DNA from: Bacteroidales bacterium Bact_23
Lineage (GTDB): Bacteria; Bacteroidota; Bacteroidia; Bacteroidales; Lentimicrobiaceae
Assembly: GCA_001603685.1 (NCBI GenBank)
Contig: LUZO01000142.1
Span: 1-13,045, forward strand
Direction: 5' to 3'
DNA length: 13,045 nt
Shown: in pieces, positions 1 through 6,419 of the stretch
Layout: each line of letters starts with the position of its first letter
Numbering within the stretch: the first letter of the stretch is position 1
The notes under the pieces: model-generated
Database searches by the model: none
What the model was told of the DNA's origin: nothing
What the model saw: the letters and a program-made list of their open reading frames with translations, nothing else
Program-made: the position numbers and the translations under genes

Positions 1-56
1 TTTGGGACAGTATCTTTTTTATGCTTTTAAATATAAGTAACTGTATATGAACAGAG

Positions 57-407
57 TTAAAGTTGTCGGGAAGTGGTAAAGTGTCCGTGAATTGCAAGCC
101 AGATGCAGGCAGGCTGCGTACTGGTATGGGTAACCCGGTGCCTGCTGTGGGCAGGAATCATCAGATAATCCCCCGGTTTCAGGCTGACCTCCCTGCCGTC
201 ATCAAACAAAACTGCCGCTTCGCCGGTGAGCAGAACCACCCATTCATCCTTTTCCTGGTCGTACCACTGATCTTCGGGTGTGGTGTGCCCGCGCGATACG
301 ATGCGCTCAATCAGGACATCGCCGGTGGCAAGGCTTTCAAACAGTTCGTGGTCTGCCGATGTCGTGTTTTCCAGATCGAAAAGGTTTCCGTTGATGTTGT
401 TCGTCAT
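57..407 (-). CDS. Small cupin-domain protein
   Basis: This 116-residue single-domain cupin fills almost the whole protein. The barrel core runs from about residue 45 to 105: an acidic stretch ending in KDEWVVLLTGEA, then DDGREVSLKPGDYLMIPAHSRHRV, which is the second cupin motif with its conserved Pro and a His ligand. The first motif lacks the usual HxH pair and has acidic residues (YDQEKDE) instead, a pattern I know from small cupin_2 proteins of unknown function. A metal site is possible but its ligands are incomplete by classical rules. No signal peptide is seen, so it is probably cytosolic. The ATG overlaps the stop codon of the upstream YciO-like gene (ATGA), so the two are very likely translationally coupled. 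The substrate is unknown. Family call is firm, function is not. Confidence 0.85.
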   Translation of the reverse strand: MTNNINGNLFDLENTTSADHELFESLATGDVLIERIVSRGHTTPEDQWYDQEKDEWVVLLTGEAAVLFDDGREVSLKPGDYLMIPAHSRHRVTHTSTQPACIWLAIHGHFTTSRQL

Positions 408-1015
408 AAAAGAATCCCTTTGCCTTCGCGCACAATCAGCAGCTCGCTGCCCGTACAGTCGATGATGGTGGATGCTTCATTGTCGCCGTAACCGCCATCT
501 ATCACAATATCCACGATATTCTTGTACTTTTCGTAAATAAGTTCCGGATCGGTGGTGTATTCAATGATTTCATCCTCATCGCGGATTGAAGTGGACATGA
601 TGGGATTGCCGAGCTCCCGCACGATTTCGAGGGGGATGTTGTTGTCGGGAATACGGATACCCACTGTTTTTTTCTTGCTCTGAATCAGTTTGGGCACATT
701 GCTGCTGGCATTCAGGATAAAGGTAAACGGTCCGGGCAGGTTTTTCCGCATCAGTTTGAATACCTCATTGCTGATGGGCCGGCTGTAGTCGGAGAGCTGG
801 CTGAGATCGTTGCAGATAAACGAGAAATTTGCCTTATCCGCTTTTATCCCCTTAATCTGGGCAATGCGCTCCACCGCCTTCGATTTGAAAATATCGCATC
901 CCAGTCCGTAAACCGTATCGGTCGGATAAATAATCACACCACCGTCCATCAGGCACTCCACTACCGTCCGGATCTGTCGCTGGCTGGGATTTTCAGGATA
1001 TATCTTTAACAGCAT
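404..1015 (-). CDS. YrdC/Sua5/YciO-family protein, YciO-like
   Basis: This 203-residue protein is a full-length YrdC-fold protein and would usually be labelled L-threonylcarbamoyladenylate synthase (TC-AMP formation from Thr, bicarbonate and ATP, for tRNA t6A). The YrdC signatures are visible: GGVIIYPTDTVYGLGCD near residues 25-41, LPGPFTFIL near 93-101, the GIRIPDN segment, and the PIMSTSI motif. The segment after the first helix reads KGIKADKANFSFICNDLSQL, which resembles E. coli YciO and not TsaC/Sua5, where a K-x-R motif is expected. It could therefore be a YciO paralogue rather than the t6A enzyme, and I give no tsaC symbol. It is the first gene of a two-gene unit with the cupin (ATGA overlap), downstream of a TAnnTTTG box at 1032-1039. 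Cytosolic. Confidence 0.88.
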   Translation of the reverse strand: MLLKIYPENPSQRQIRTVVECLMDGGVIIYPTDTVYGLGCDIFKSKAVERIAQIKGIKADKANFSFICNDLSQLSDYSRPISNEVFKLMRKNLPGPFTFILNASSNVPKLIQSKKKTVGIRIPDNNIPLEIVRELGNPIMSTSIRDEDEIIEYTTDPELIYEKYKNIVDIVIDGGYGDNEASTIIDCTGSELLIVREGKGILL

Positions 1016-1031
1016 AACCGTTCGTTTTTAA

Positions 1032-1039
1032 CAAAGATA
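1032..1039 (-). promoter_or_regulatory. Bacteroidota -7 box (TATCTTTG) for the YciO-like/cupin unit
   Basis: On the minus strand the sequence is TATCTTTG, an exact match to the TAnnTTTG -7 consensus. It lies 16 bases before the ATG at 1015, giving a leader of only about 10 bases. No convincing -33 TTG was found at the usual spacing. It sits just downstream of the SRP RNA terminator, so the unit probably has its own start. Confidence 0.6.
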
Positions 1040-1065
1040 GCAAATTTCGGCAAATAAACTGAAAT

Positions 1066-1079
1066 AAAAAAAGGGTAAG
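1066..1079 (-). terminator. Intrinsic terminator of the SRP RNA
   Basis: On the minus strand the 3' arm of the SRP RNA terminal helix (CTTACCC, which pairs with GGGTAAG at the 5' end of the RNA) is followed directly by seven T residues (1066-1072). The end of the RNA and the terminator therefore appear to be one structure. Confidence 0.6.
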
Positions 1080-1169
1080 CTACTTATATCGCACCGCTAC
1101 AACCATCTACCCTTGCTTCATTCCTGACCTGGGGGAGTTCAATGGGAGCTGGTCGTATAAGACTTACCC
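1073..1169 (-). ncRNA. ffs: Signal recognition particle RNA, small bacterial (4.5S) type
   Basis: Read on the minus strand, this stretch of about 97 bases begins GGGTAAG and ends CTTACCC, so the ends pair. TCTTATA and TATAAGTA continue the stem. In the middle is CCAGGTCAGGAATGAAGCA, the conserved tip of SRP RNA domain IV that binds Ffh (compare GGTCAGG...GAAGCA in E. coli 4.5S RNA). The later GTAGCGGTGCGA part also fits the Bacteroidota form as I remember it. The RNA would act with Ffh and FtsY in co-translational membrane targeting. A TATCTTTG box ends 5 bases before the proposed 5' end, and a T7 run follows the 3' end. The ends are set from the helix and are good to a few bases. Confidence 0.88.
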
Positions 1170-1173
1170 GCTG

Positions 1174-1181
1174 CAAAGATA
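1174..1181 (-). promoter_or_regulatory. ffs: -7 box (TATCTTTG) of the SRP RNA gene
   Basis: The minus strand reads TATCTTTG followed by CAGC and then the GGG at 1169, exactly where transcription should begin for a -7 element. The upstream region is AT-rich; I found no clear -33 TTG. Confidence 0.65.
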
Positions 1182-1242
1182 CAAATAATTATTAAATTCC
1201 GTGAAAATTGGCCGGTTATTTTTACCTACACTGCATATTTAC

Positions 1243-1250
1243 TACTTTTG
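1243..1250 (+). promoter_or_regulatory. -7 box (TACTTTTG) for the DUF4199-glycosyltransferase-heptose operon
   Basis: TACTTTTG matches TAnnTTTG and ends 23 bases before the ATG at 1274. It diverges from the SRP RNA promoter. It is the only good box upstream of the long plus-strand run that starts here. No clear -33 element is visible. Confidence 0.55.
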
Positions 1251-1273
1251 CATAAAACATCAAACCCACCGGT

Positions 1274-1852
1274 ATGGAAAATCTGACTTATCCTGAGGCT
1301 GTTTCGCCCGAAGATAACAAAAAAACAACCCTTCTGGCCAATTCGGTTCGCTACGGCCTTATTACCGCTGCAGCCTATGTGCTTTTTTCGCTGCTGATGT
1401 ACAGCCTCGACCTGAGCAAGTCTGCCTGGACCGGCTATCTCGCTTTCATAATCCTTATTGCCGGAATCGTGGTGGGAACCAAACACTATCGCGACAAGAT
1501 CAACGGGGGATACCTGAGCTATGGCCGCTGCCTCGGCTCGGGCGTGCTGATCAGCCTGATGGTTGCGGTGATTATGGCGGTATATACCTATTTCTTTTTC
1601 GCCGTTTTTTCTCCCGAATCCATTGCCCAGATGAAGGAGGCGGCTGAACTTAAAATGATGGATCAGGGGCTGAGCGATGAGCAGATTGATCAGGCAATGG
1701 CCGTAACCGGAATTTTTACCTCACCGGCGACATTAACCATTATCTCCCTGATATCCATGGTGTTTTACGGATTCATCTTCTCACTGATCACTTCCATCTT
1801 CCTTAAAAAGGAGGATAAAAGCTTTGAAAATACTTTCAATACCACTACATAA
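1274..1852 (+). CDS. DUF4199-family membrane protein
   Basis: This 192-residue integral membrane protein has a short hydrophilic N-terminus, two closely spaced hydrophobic segments (about residues 27-45 and 54-68), a third at about 90-113 (LISLMVAVIMAVYTYFFF), a charged loop with the EQIDQAMAV segment, and a last segment at about 153-176. The layout and the GGYLSYGRCLGSG sequence before the third segment fit the DUF4199 family, which is largely confined to Bacteroidota and has no known biochemical role. It heads the run, 17 bases before a GT2 glycosyltransferase. From memory, DUF4199 genes often stand beside such a glycosyltransferase in this phylum, which hints at a role in lipid-linked sugar handling. 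That is inference. Confidence 0.85.
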   Translation: MENLTYPEAVSPEDNKKTTLLANSVRYGLITAAAYVLFSLLMYSLDLSKSAWTGYLAFIILIAGIVVGTKHYRDKINGGYLSYGRCLGSGVLISLMVAVIMAVYTYFFFAVFSPESIAQMKEAAELKMMDQGLSDEQIDQAMAVTGIFTSPATLTIISLISMVFYGFIFSLITSIFLKKEDKSFENTFNTTT

Positions 1853-1869
1853 CCGACCTTCAGCAAAAA

Positions 1870-2805
1870 ATGGATATCTCAGTTGTAATTCCGCTGTATA
1901 ATGAAGAGGAATCACTTCCGGAGCTTTGCTCGTGGATTAAGCGGGTGATGGATCAGCAGGGGTTCTCGTATGAAATTGTCCTGGTGGACGACGGCAGCAG
2001 CGATGGGTCGTGGGAAGTGATAAAAGGCCTTCAGGTATCGGACGACAACATCCGGGGCATTAAATTCAGAAGGAATTACGGAAAATCGGCTGCGCTGAAC
2101 AAGGGTTTCGAGTCGGCCGTTGGCGATGTGGTGATAACCATGGATGCCGACCTGCAGGACAGTCCCGATGAGATTCCGGAACTCTACCGTATGATTAGTC
2201 AGGATGGATTCGACCTGGTATCCGGCTGGAAGAAAAAGCGCTACGATTCGAAGCTTGCCAAGAACCTGCCCTCAAAGATATACAACGCCGCCACCCGCAA
2301 AATGTCGGGCGTGAAGCTGCACGACATGAACTGCGGCCTGAAGGCGTATCGCAGGGAGGTGGTAAAATCGATTGAGGTGTATGGCGAGATGCACCGTTAC
2401 ATTCCGGTGATTGCCAAATGGGCCGGGTTTAAGAATATCGGCGAGAAGGTGGTTTCGCACCAGAAACGCAAATACGGGGTAACGAAATTCGGGTGGGAAA
2501 GGTTTATTAACGGATTCCTCGACCTGATTTCGATTATGTTTGTCTCGAAATTTGGCAAAAAGCCGATGCATCTGTTTGGCGCACTGGGAAGCCTCCTTTT
2601 TCTGATTGGTTTCATCATCGCCGCCTATCTGGCTTATGCCAAATTCTTCCTGGCAGGCTATAAAATGACCGAACGCCCCCTCTTTTACTTTGGACTTCTA
2701 TCGATGATTCTGGGTACGCAGTTGTTTCTGGCCGGTTTCCTCGGCGAACTGGTGAGCCGAAGCTCCAGCGACAGAAACCATTACCTGGTGGAAGAGGAAA
2801 TTTAA
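1870..2805 (+). CDS. GT2 glycosyltransferase, polyprenyl-phosphate (DPM1/ArnC/GtrB-like) type
   Basis: This 311-residue enzyme has an N-terminal GT-A domain: VVIPLYNEEESLP (residues 5-17), LVDDGSSDGS (38-47), the metal-binding DADLQD (92-97), and HDMNCGLKAYRREV (151-164), typical of dolichol/undecaprenyl-phosphate sugar transferases. The basic HQKRKYGVTKFGWERF segment (197-212) precedes two membrane helices (about 235-260 and 271-295), and the C-terminus DRNHYLVEEEI is cytosolic. Family knowledge says such enzymes move a sugar from a nucleotide donor to a polyprenyl phosphate on the inner face of the cytoplasmic membrane, making a donor for use outside. The sugar is not readable from sequence. 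The downstream heptose genes make GDP-heptose a tempting donor, but hexose donors are more usual for the family. It sits 17 bases after the DUF4199 gene. Confidence 0.92.
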   Translation: MDISVVIPLYNEEESLPELCSWIKRVMDQQGFSYEIVLVDDGSSDGSWEVIKGLQVSDDNIRGIKFRRNYGKSAALNKGFESAVGDVVITMDADLQDSPDEIPELYRMISQDGFDLVSGWKKKRYDSKLAKNLPSKIYNAATRKMSGVKLHDMNCGLKAYRREVVKSIEVYGEMHRYIPVIAKWAGFKNIGEKVVSHQKRKYGVTKFGWERFINGFLDLISIMFVSKFGKKPMHLFGALGSLLFLIGFIIAAYLAYAKFFLAGYKMTERPLFYFGLLSMILGTQLFLAGFLGELVSRSSSDRNHYLVEEEI

Positions 2806-2838
2806 TACGAACCAAAACGAAATTTTCGAAGAACTGTT

Positions 2839-3996
2839 ATGGCTCACACCCCCAAAAAAGTGGTGATTATCGGCCCGGCATACCCCCTGAGGGGTGGACT
2901 GGCATCATTCAATGAACGCATGGCAAGGGCTTACCAGCAACGGGGCGATGAAGCGATCATCTACACCTTCAGCCTGCAGTATCCCTCCATCTTCTTTCCG
3001 GGAACCACCCAGTATTCGGATGAGGATCCGCCGGAAGGGCTCGATATCAGGGTGAAAATCAACTCGGTAAATCCTTTCAACTGGATAAAAACAGCCCGGG
3101 AGATAGCTGCCCTTAAGCCCGATCTGGTCATTGTCAGGTTCTGGATGCCGTTTATGGCTCCCTCGCTCGGTACCATCTCCAGAATATTGCGCCGGCGCAG
3201 CACCGCAAACATCATCGCCATTACGGACAATATCATTCCCCACGAAAGGCGTTTCTTCGACCGGCCGCTGGTTAAATACTTTACCGCCTCGGTGGATGGT
3301 TTTATTGCCATGTCGGGCTCGGTGCTGAACGATCTGTTGAAATTTGATGCAAAAAAGCCGCGGAAATATCATCCGCATCCTCTGTACGACAGTTTCGGCC
3401 AGGCAATACCCAAGGCTGAGGCCAGAAAAAAACTGCATCTGAACGACCAAACCCCCTATATTCTCTTTTTCGGATTTATCCGCGATTACAAAGGCCTCGA
3501 CCTGCTACTCGAAGCCCTTGATACCGACCGGCTCCGGAGCATGGAAGATATGCGCCTGATTATTGCCGGTGAATTCTACGACAACGAAGAGAAATATATG
3601 AACATCATCGAAAGCCGCAGGCTAAAGGAGAAGGTTGAACTCAGAACGCAATTCATCCCGAATTCTGAAATTCACCTCTATTTCAGCGCCTGCGACATAG
3701 TGGTACAGCCATACCGTCACGCTACACAGAGCGGAGTTACCCAGATTGCCTACCATTTCGCAAAGCCGGTAATCACAACCAATGTCGGCGGCCTGGCCGA
3801 GATGATAAAGGATGGTAAGGTGGGCTATGTGGTTGATCCGTTCCCCGAGGATATCTCAGAAGCCATCTACCGGTTTTATCATGAGAACAAGGAAGATGAA
3901 TTCATTGAGAATGTGAAGAAGGAACGGGCAAGGTTTTCGTGGGAAGGGCTGCTCGAAGGCATCGACACCCTGATGCCCGCCAGAAAGGGACGGTAA
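2839..3996 (+). CDS. GT4-family (GT-B fold) glycosyltransferase
   Basis: This 385-residue soluble GT-B glycosyltransferase has an N-terminal acceptor domain with VVIIGPAYPLRGGLASF (residues 8-24), whose Gly-rich loop is typical of GT4, and LVIVRFWMPFMAPSLG near 96-111. The donor domain starts around residue 205 (ILFFGFIRDYKGLDLL, 208-223) and continues with ACDIVVQPYRHATQSGV (284-300) and KPVITTNVGGLAEMI (309-323). The usual E-x7-E pair of GT4 enzymes is not intact here: the region is SGVTQIAYHFAKPVI, as in a subgroup I associate with 'SGV(L/I/T)Q(I/L)AY' enzymes. It should transfer a sugar with retention of configuration from a nucleotide donor on the cytosolic side. It lies between the GT2 gene (33 bases away) and hddA (18 bases away), so a surface glycan that contains heptose is the simplest context. 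Donor and acceptor are unknown. Confidence 0.9.
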   Translation: MAHTPKKVVIIGPAYPLRGGLASFNERMARAYQQRGDEAIIYTFSLQYPSIFFPGTTQYSDEDPPEGLDIRVKINSVNPFNWIKTAREIAALKPDLVIVRFWMPFMAPSLGTISRILRRRSTANIIAITDNIIPHERRFFDRPLVKYFTASVDGFIAMSGSVLNDLLKFDAKKPRKYHPHPLYDSFGQAIPKAEARKKLHLNDQTPYILFFGFIRDYKGLDLLLEALDTDRLRSMEDMRLIIAGEFYDNEEKYMNIIESRRLKEKVELRTQFIPNSEIHLYFSACDIVVQPYRHATQSGVTQIAYHFAKPVITTNVGGLAEMIKDGKVGYVVDPFPEDISEAIYRFYHENKEDEFIENVKKERARFSWEGLLEGIDTLMPARKGR

Positions 3997-4014
3997 CAGT
4001 GAAATTGGTTCGAA

Positions 4015-5055
4015 ATGATGAAAAACAACAAATCCATCATACGCAGTAAGGCGCCTTTGCGGCTGGGGCTGGCCGGAGGCGGTACGGATGTGGCTCCCTA
4101 TTCCGACCTGTTCGGCGGGGCAATCCTGAATGCTACCATCAGCATGTATGCCTATGCATCCATCGTTCCCCGCAACGATGGGAAAATCGTATTCAACGCA
4201 GCCGACAAGGAGCAGCGGTTTGAAACCGATTCGGTAATGAGCCTGCCCGTCAACGGAGAGCTCGACCTGCTCAGGGGAATCTATAACCGCGTGGTGAGCG
4301 ATTTCACCAAAAAGCCGCTCTCGTTTACCCTGACCACCTATGTGGATGCACCTCCCGGTTCCGGACTGGGAACCTCATCCACGCTGGTTGTCTCCATACT
4401 GGGCGCTTTCGCCGAATGGCTGAAACTGCCGCTTGGCGAATACGACCTGGCAAGGCTGGCCTACGACATCGAGCGAATCGACCTCGGAATGCTGGGCGGG
4501 AAACAGGATCAGTATGCGGCAACCTTCGGCGGGGTGAATTTTATGGAGTTTTCGGCCGGCGATAAGGTGCTGGTGAATCCGCTGAGGATAAAGGAAGTAT
4601 ATCTGAATGAACTGGCGCACAATTTGGTGCTGTTTTATACCCAGACCAGCCGCCTCTCCTCAAAAATCATTGAGGCTCAGGCCAAAAATGTCACCAATAA
4701 AAATCAGTCTTCCATCGAAGCTATGCACCAGCTTAAGATTCAGTCGGTTATGATGAAGGAGGCACTGCTTCGCGGCGAGCTGAACAGAATAGGGGAAATT
4801 CTCGATTTCGGATGGAAATACAAAAAACAGATGGCGGATGAGATCTCGAATCCATTTATTGACCAGTTGTACGAAACTGCCCGCGAAAATGGTGCAACCG
4901 GGGGGAAAATCAGCGGTGCCGGAGGGGGAGGATTCATGATTTTCTATTGCCCAGGCGATACCAGATCGAAGGTTATCAATGCGTTGAAAAAATTTGGCGT
5001 CGAAGCCAAACGATATGAATTTACCGGTACCGGACTAACCACCTGGACCATCTGA
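4015..5055 (+). CDS. hddA: D-glycero-alpha-D-manno-heptose 7-phosphate 1-kinase (GHMP kinase)
   Basis: This 346-residue enzyme belongs to the GHMP kinase superfamily. It phosphorylates C1 of D-glycero-alpha-D-manno-heptose 7-phosphate with ATP, giving the 1,7-bisphosphate. Motif 1 is PLRLGLAGGGTDVAPY (residues 14-29), the HddA form of the GHMP N-terminus; motif 2, the phosphate loop, is APPGSGLGTSS (112-122); LGMLGGKQDQYAATFGG follows at 157-173; motif 3 is GATGGKISGAGGGG (292-305). Length matches the family. The next genes encode GmhA, HddC and GmhB, the other three steps of the same pathway, which makes the assignment secure over other GHMP kinases. Two ATG codons stand together at 4015 and 4018; either could be the start. 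A further promoter seems to lie in the 66-base gap after it. Confidence 0.93.
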   Translation: MMKNNKSIIRSKAPLRLGLAGGGTDVAPYSDLFGGAILNATISMYAYASIVPRNDGKIVFNAADKEQRFETDSVMSLPVNGELDLLRGIYNRVVSDFTKKPLSFTLTTYVDAPPGSGLGTSSTLVVSILGAFAEWLKLPLGEYDLARLAYDIERIDLGMLGGKQDQYAATFGGVNFMEFSAGDKVLVNPLRIKEVYLNELAHNLVLFYTQTSRLSSKIIEAQAKNVTNKNQSSIEAMHQLKIQSVMMKEALLRGELNRIGEILDFGWKYKKQMADEISNPFIDQLYETARENGATGGKISGAGGGGFMIFYCPGDTRSKVINALKKFGVEAKRYEFTGTGLTTWTI

Positions 5056-5100
5056 CGCTTCCTTTTTAAAAGGGAAAAGTTCCCTGAAGCCACTTTTGGC

Positions 5101-5108
5101 TATCTTTG
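5101..5108 (+). promoter_or_regulatory. Internal -7 box (TATCTTTG) before gmhA
   Basis: An exact TAnnTTTG match lies 13 bases before the gmhA ATG at 5122, in the only gap longer than 35 bases within the plus-strand run. It would allow gmhA-hddC-gmhB to be transcribed apart from the upstream glycosyltransferases, with a leader of about 8 bases. A small GGGAA/TTCCC hairpin (5072-5084) precedes it but has no T run, so I do not call it a terminator. Confidence 0.55.
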
Positions 5109-5121
5109 CAAAAAATCGATT

Positions 5122-5700
5122 ATGCGTTCCAGAATAAATACCGTTCTACGCTCTTCAATTGCAGTTAAAGAGCAAATACTCAACGATGAAAGGCTTTTAA
5201 ACGAGGTGGAAGCAGCCGTTTCTGCCATTGTAAGCACCTTTCGCAAGGGTGGCAGCGTACTTTTCTGTGGAAACGGTGGCAGCGCCGCCGACGCCCAGCA
5301 TCTGGCAGCCGAATTCTCGGGCCGCTTTTATTACGACCGCGCTCCGCTTAACTCCGAAGCCCTGCATGTGAATACCAGCTACCTGACTGCCGTTGGGAAT
5401 GATTATTCGTTCGACGAGGTGTATGCACGCCTGGTCAGGGCAAAGGGCAGGGAAGGGGATGTGCTGGTAGCGCTCTCCACTTCCGGTAACTCCGGAAATA
5501 TCCTGAAGGCCATCAGCGCCGCACATGAAACCGGTGTGCTGGTGATCGGGATGACGGGCGAGAGCGGCGGCAAAATGAAAGGAAGCTGCGACATTCTGCT
5601 GAATGTTCCTTCATCCGATACCCCCCGGATTCAGGAGGCGCACATCACCCTGGGACACATCATCTGCGAGCTTACCGAATCGTCACTCTTTCCGCGCTGA
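5122..5700 (+). CDS. gmhA: Sedoheptulose 7-phosphate isomerase (phosphoheptose isomerase)
   Basis: This 192-residue, single SIS-domain enzyme converts sedoheptulose 7-phosphate to D-glycero-D-manno-heptose 7-phosphate in the cytosol, the first step of heptose synthesis. The length equals that of E. coli GmhA. The phosphosugar loop is VLFCGNGGSAADAQH (residues 46-60), followed by LAAEFSGRF with the catalytic Glu64. ALSTSGNSGN (117-126) is the second SIS loop, and QEAHITLGHI (171-180) holds the conserved His179; these correspond to Glu65 and His180 of the E. coli enzyme as I recall it. AVGNDYSFDEVYARLV (90-105) is typical of GmhA. No helix-turn-helix or second domain is present. The stop is 2 bases before the hddC ATG, so the two are surely co-translated. 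In this operon the product feeds HddA. Confidence 0.95.
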   Translation: MRSRINTVLRSSIAVKEQILNDERLLNEVEAAVSAIVSTFRKGGSVLFCGNGGSAADAQHLAAEFSGRFYYDRAPLNSEALHVNTSYLTAVGNDYSFDEVYARLVRAKGREGDVLVALSTSGNSGNILKAISAAHETGVLVIGMTGESGGKMKGSCDILLNVPSSDTPRIQEAHITLGHIICELTESSLFPR

Positions 5701-5702
5701 TT

Positions 5703-6419
5703 ATGTTTATGGCCTATCCCGATATCATCATCCTTGCCGGCGGGCTTGGCACCAGACTGAGCAAAGAGGTTCCGGATATTCCCAAACCCATGGCCCCCGT
5801 TAACGGACGGCCGTTTCTTGAATACCTGCTGAACCACATCAATGCCCTGGGCTTCAAAAGGGTGATTCTCTCAACAGGATATCTAGGAAATCAGATAGAA
5901 GCATATTTCAGAAACAGCTTTAAAAACCTTGAACTGGTATATTCCGTTGAGCAGGAACCACTGGGGACCGGCGGGGCGGTTGCGCTTGCCTTCAAAAAGG
6001 TTGAAACGCCCCATTTCATGGTGCTGAACGGCGATACGCTCTTCCGCATCAACCTCGATCTGCTGTTTCAGAGGCATATCGAGCAACTGGCCGAGGTAAC
6101 CATGGCTCTCAGGGAGGTGGAGAATGCATCGCGCTACGGCTCGGTACTGCTCGGCCCGGATCACAGAATAACCAGATTTGCCGAAAAGTCGGAACATCCG
6201 GCTCCGGGAATCATTAATGGCGGCATTTATGTCATCTCGTCGCGCTATTTTAAGGCGCAGCAATTGCCCGAAAAGTTCTCGATAGAAAAGGACCTTTTCG
6301 AAAAGCGCCTCTCCGAAAGCAGAGTGTACGGCCATGTTTTCAACGATTATTTCCTGGATATCGGCATCCCCGAAGATTACCGCCGCGCGCAAACCGAATT
6401 CTATGAATATGGGTATTGA
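5703..6419 (+). CDS. hddC: D-glycero-alpha-D-manno-heptose 1-phosphate guanylyltransferase
   Basis: This 238-residue sugar-phosphate nucleotidyltransferase (NTP_transferase family) would join GTP and D-glycero-alpha-D-manno-heptose 1-phosphate to give GDP-heptose and pyrophosphate. The signature LAGGLGTRL (residues 11-19) with VPDIPKPMAPVNGRPFLEYLL (Lys28) is the HddC form I know; EPLGTGGA (85-92) and NGDTLF with the metal-binding Asp111 follow; IINGGIYVIS and FLDIGIPEDYRRA near the C-terminus complete the family pattern. There is no left-handed beta-helix domain, so it is not a GlmU or GMP-type bifunctional enzyme. The nucleotide (GTP) is inferred from the neighbours and from similarity to HddC; sequence alone would not exclude another NTP. 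ATG codons at 5703 and 5709 are both possible. Its 3' end overlaps the gmhB start by 17 bases. Confidence 0.9.
   Translation: MFMAYPDIIILAGGLGTRLSKEVPDIPKPMAPVNGRPFLEYLLNHINALGFKRVILSTGYLGNQIEAYFRNSFKNLELVYSVEQEPLGTGGAVALAFKKVETPHFMVLNGDTLFRINLDLLFQRHIEQLAEVTMALREVENASRYGSVLLGPDHRITRFAEKSEHPAPGIINGGIYVISSRYFKAQQLPEKFSIEKDLFEKRLSESRVYGHVFNDYFLDIGIPEDYRRAQTEFYEYGY

Noticed and set aside
41..56. CTGT/ACAG hairpin just after the cupin gene
   Set aside because: Only four clean pairs and no T run follow on the minus strand; a terminator cannot be supported.
63..491. Open frame of 142 codons on the plus strand
   Set aside because: It lies opposite the cupin and the end of the YciO-like gene; its product has no recognisable domain and composition of a shadow frame.
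404..1015. Naming this gene tsaC
   Set aside because: The motif region looks like YciO, and the t6A role cannot be settled without the rest of the genome.
2905..3450. Open frame of 181 codons on the minus strand
   Set aside because: Antisense to the GT4 gene; no domain and no promoter box.
5072..5084. GGGAA/TTCCC hairpin after hddA as a terminator
   Set aside because: A 5-pair stem with a 3-base loop and no T run is too weak to call.
6334..6402. N-terminal extension of GmhB by 23 residues
   Set aside because: The extension is inside hddC, in another frame, and shows no family similarity; the HAD motif is expected near the N-terminus, which ATG 6403 provides.
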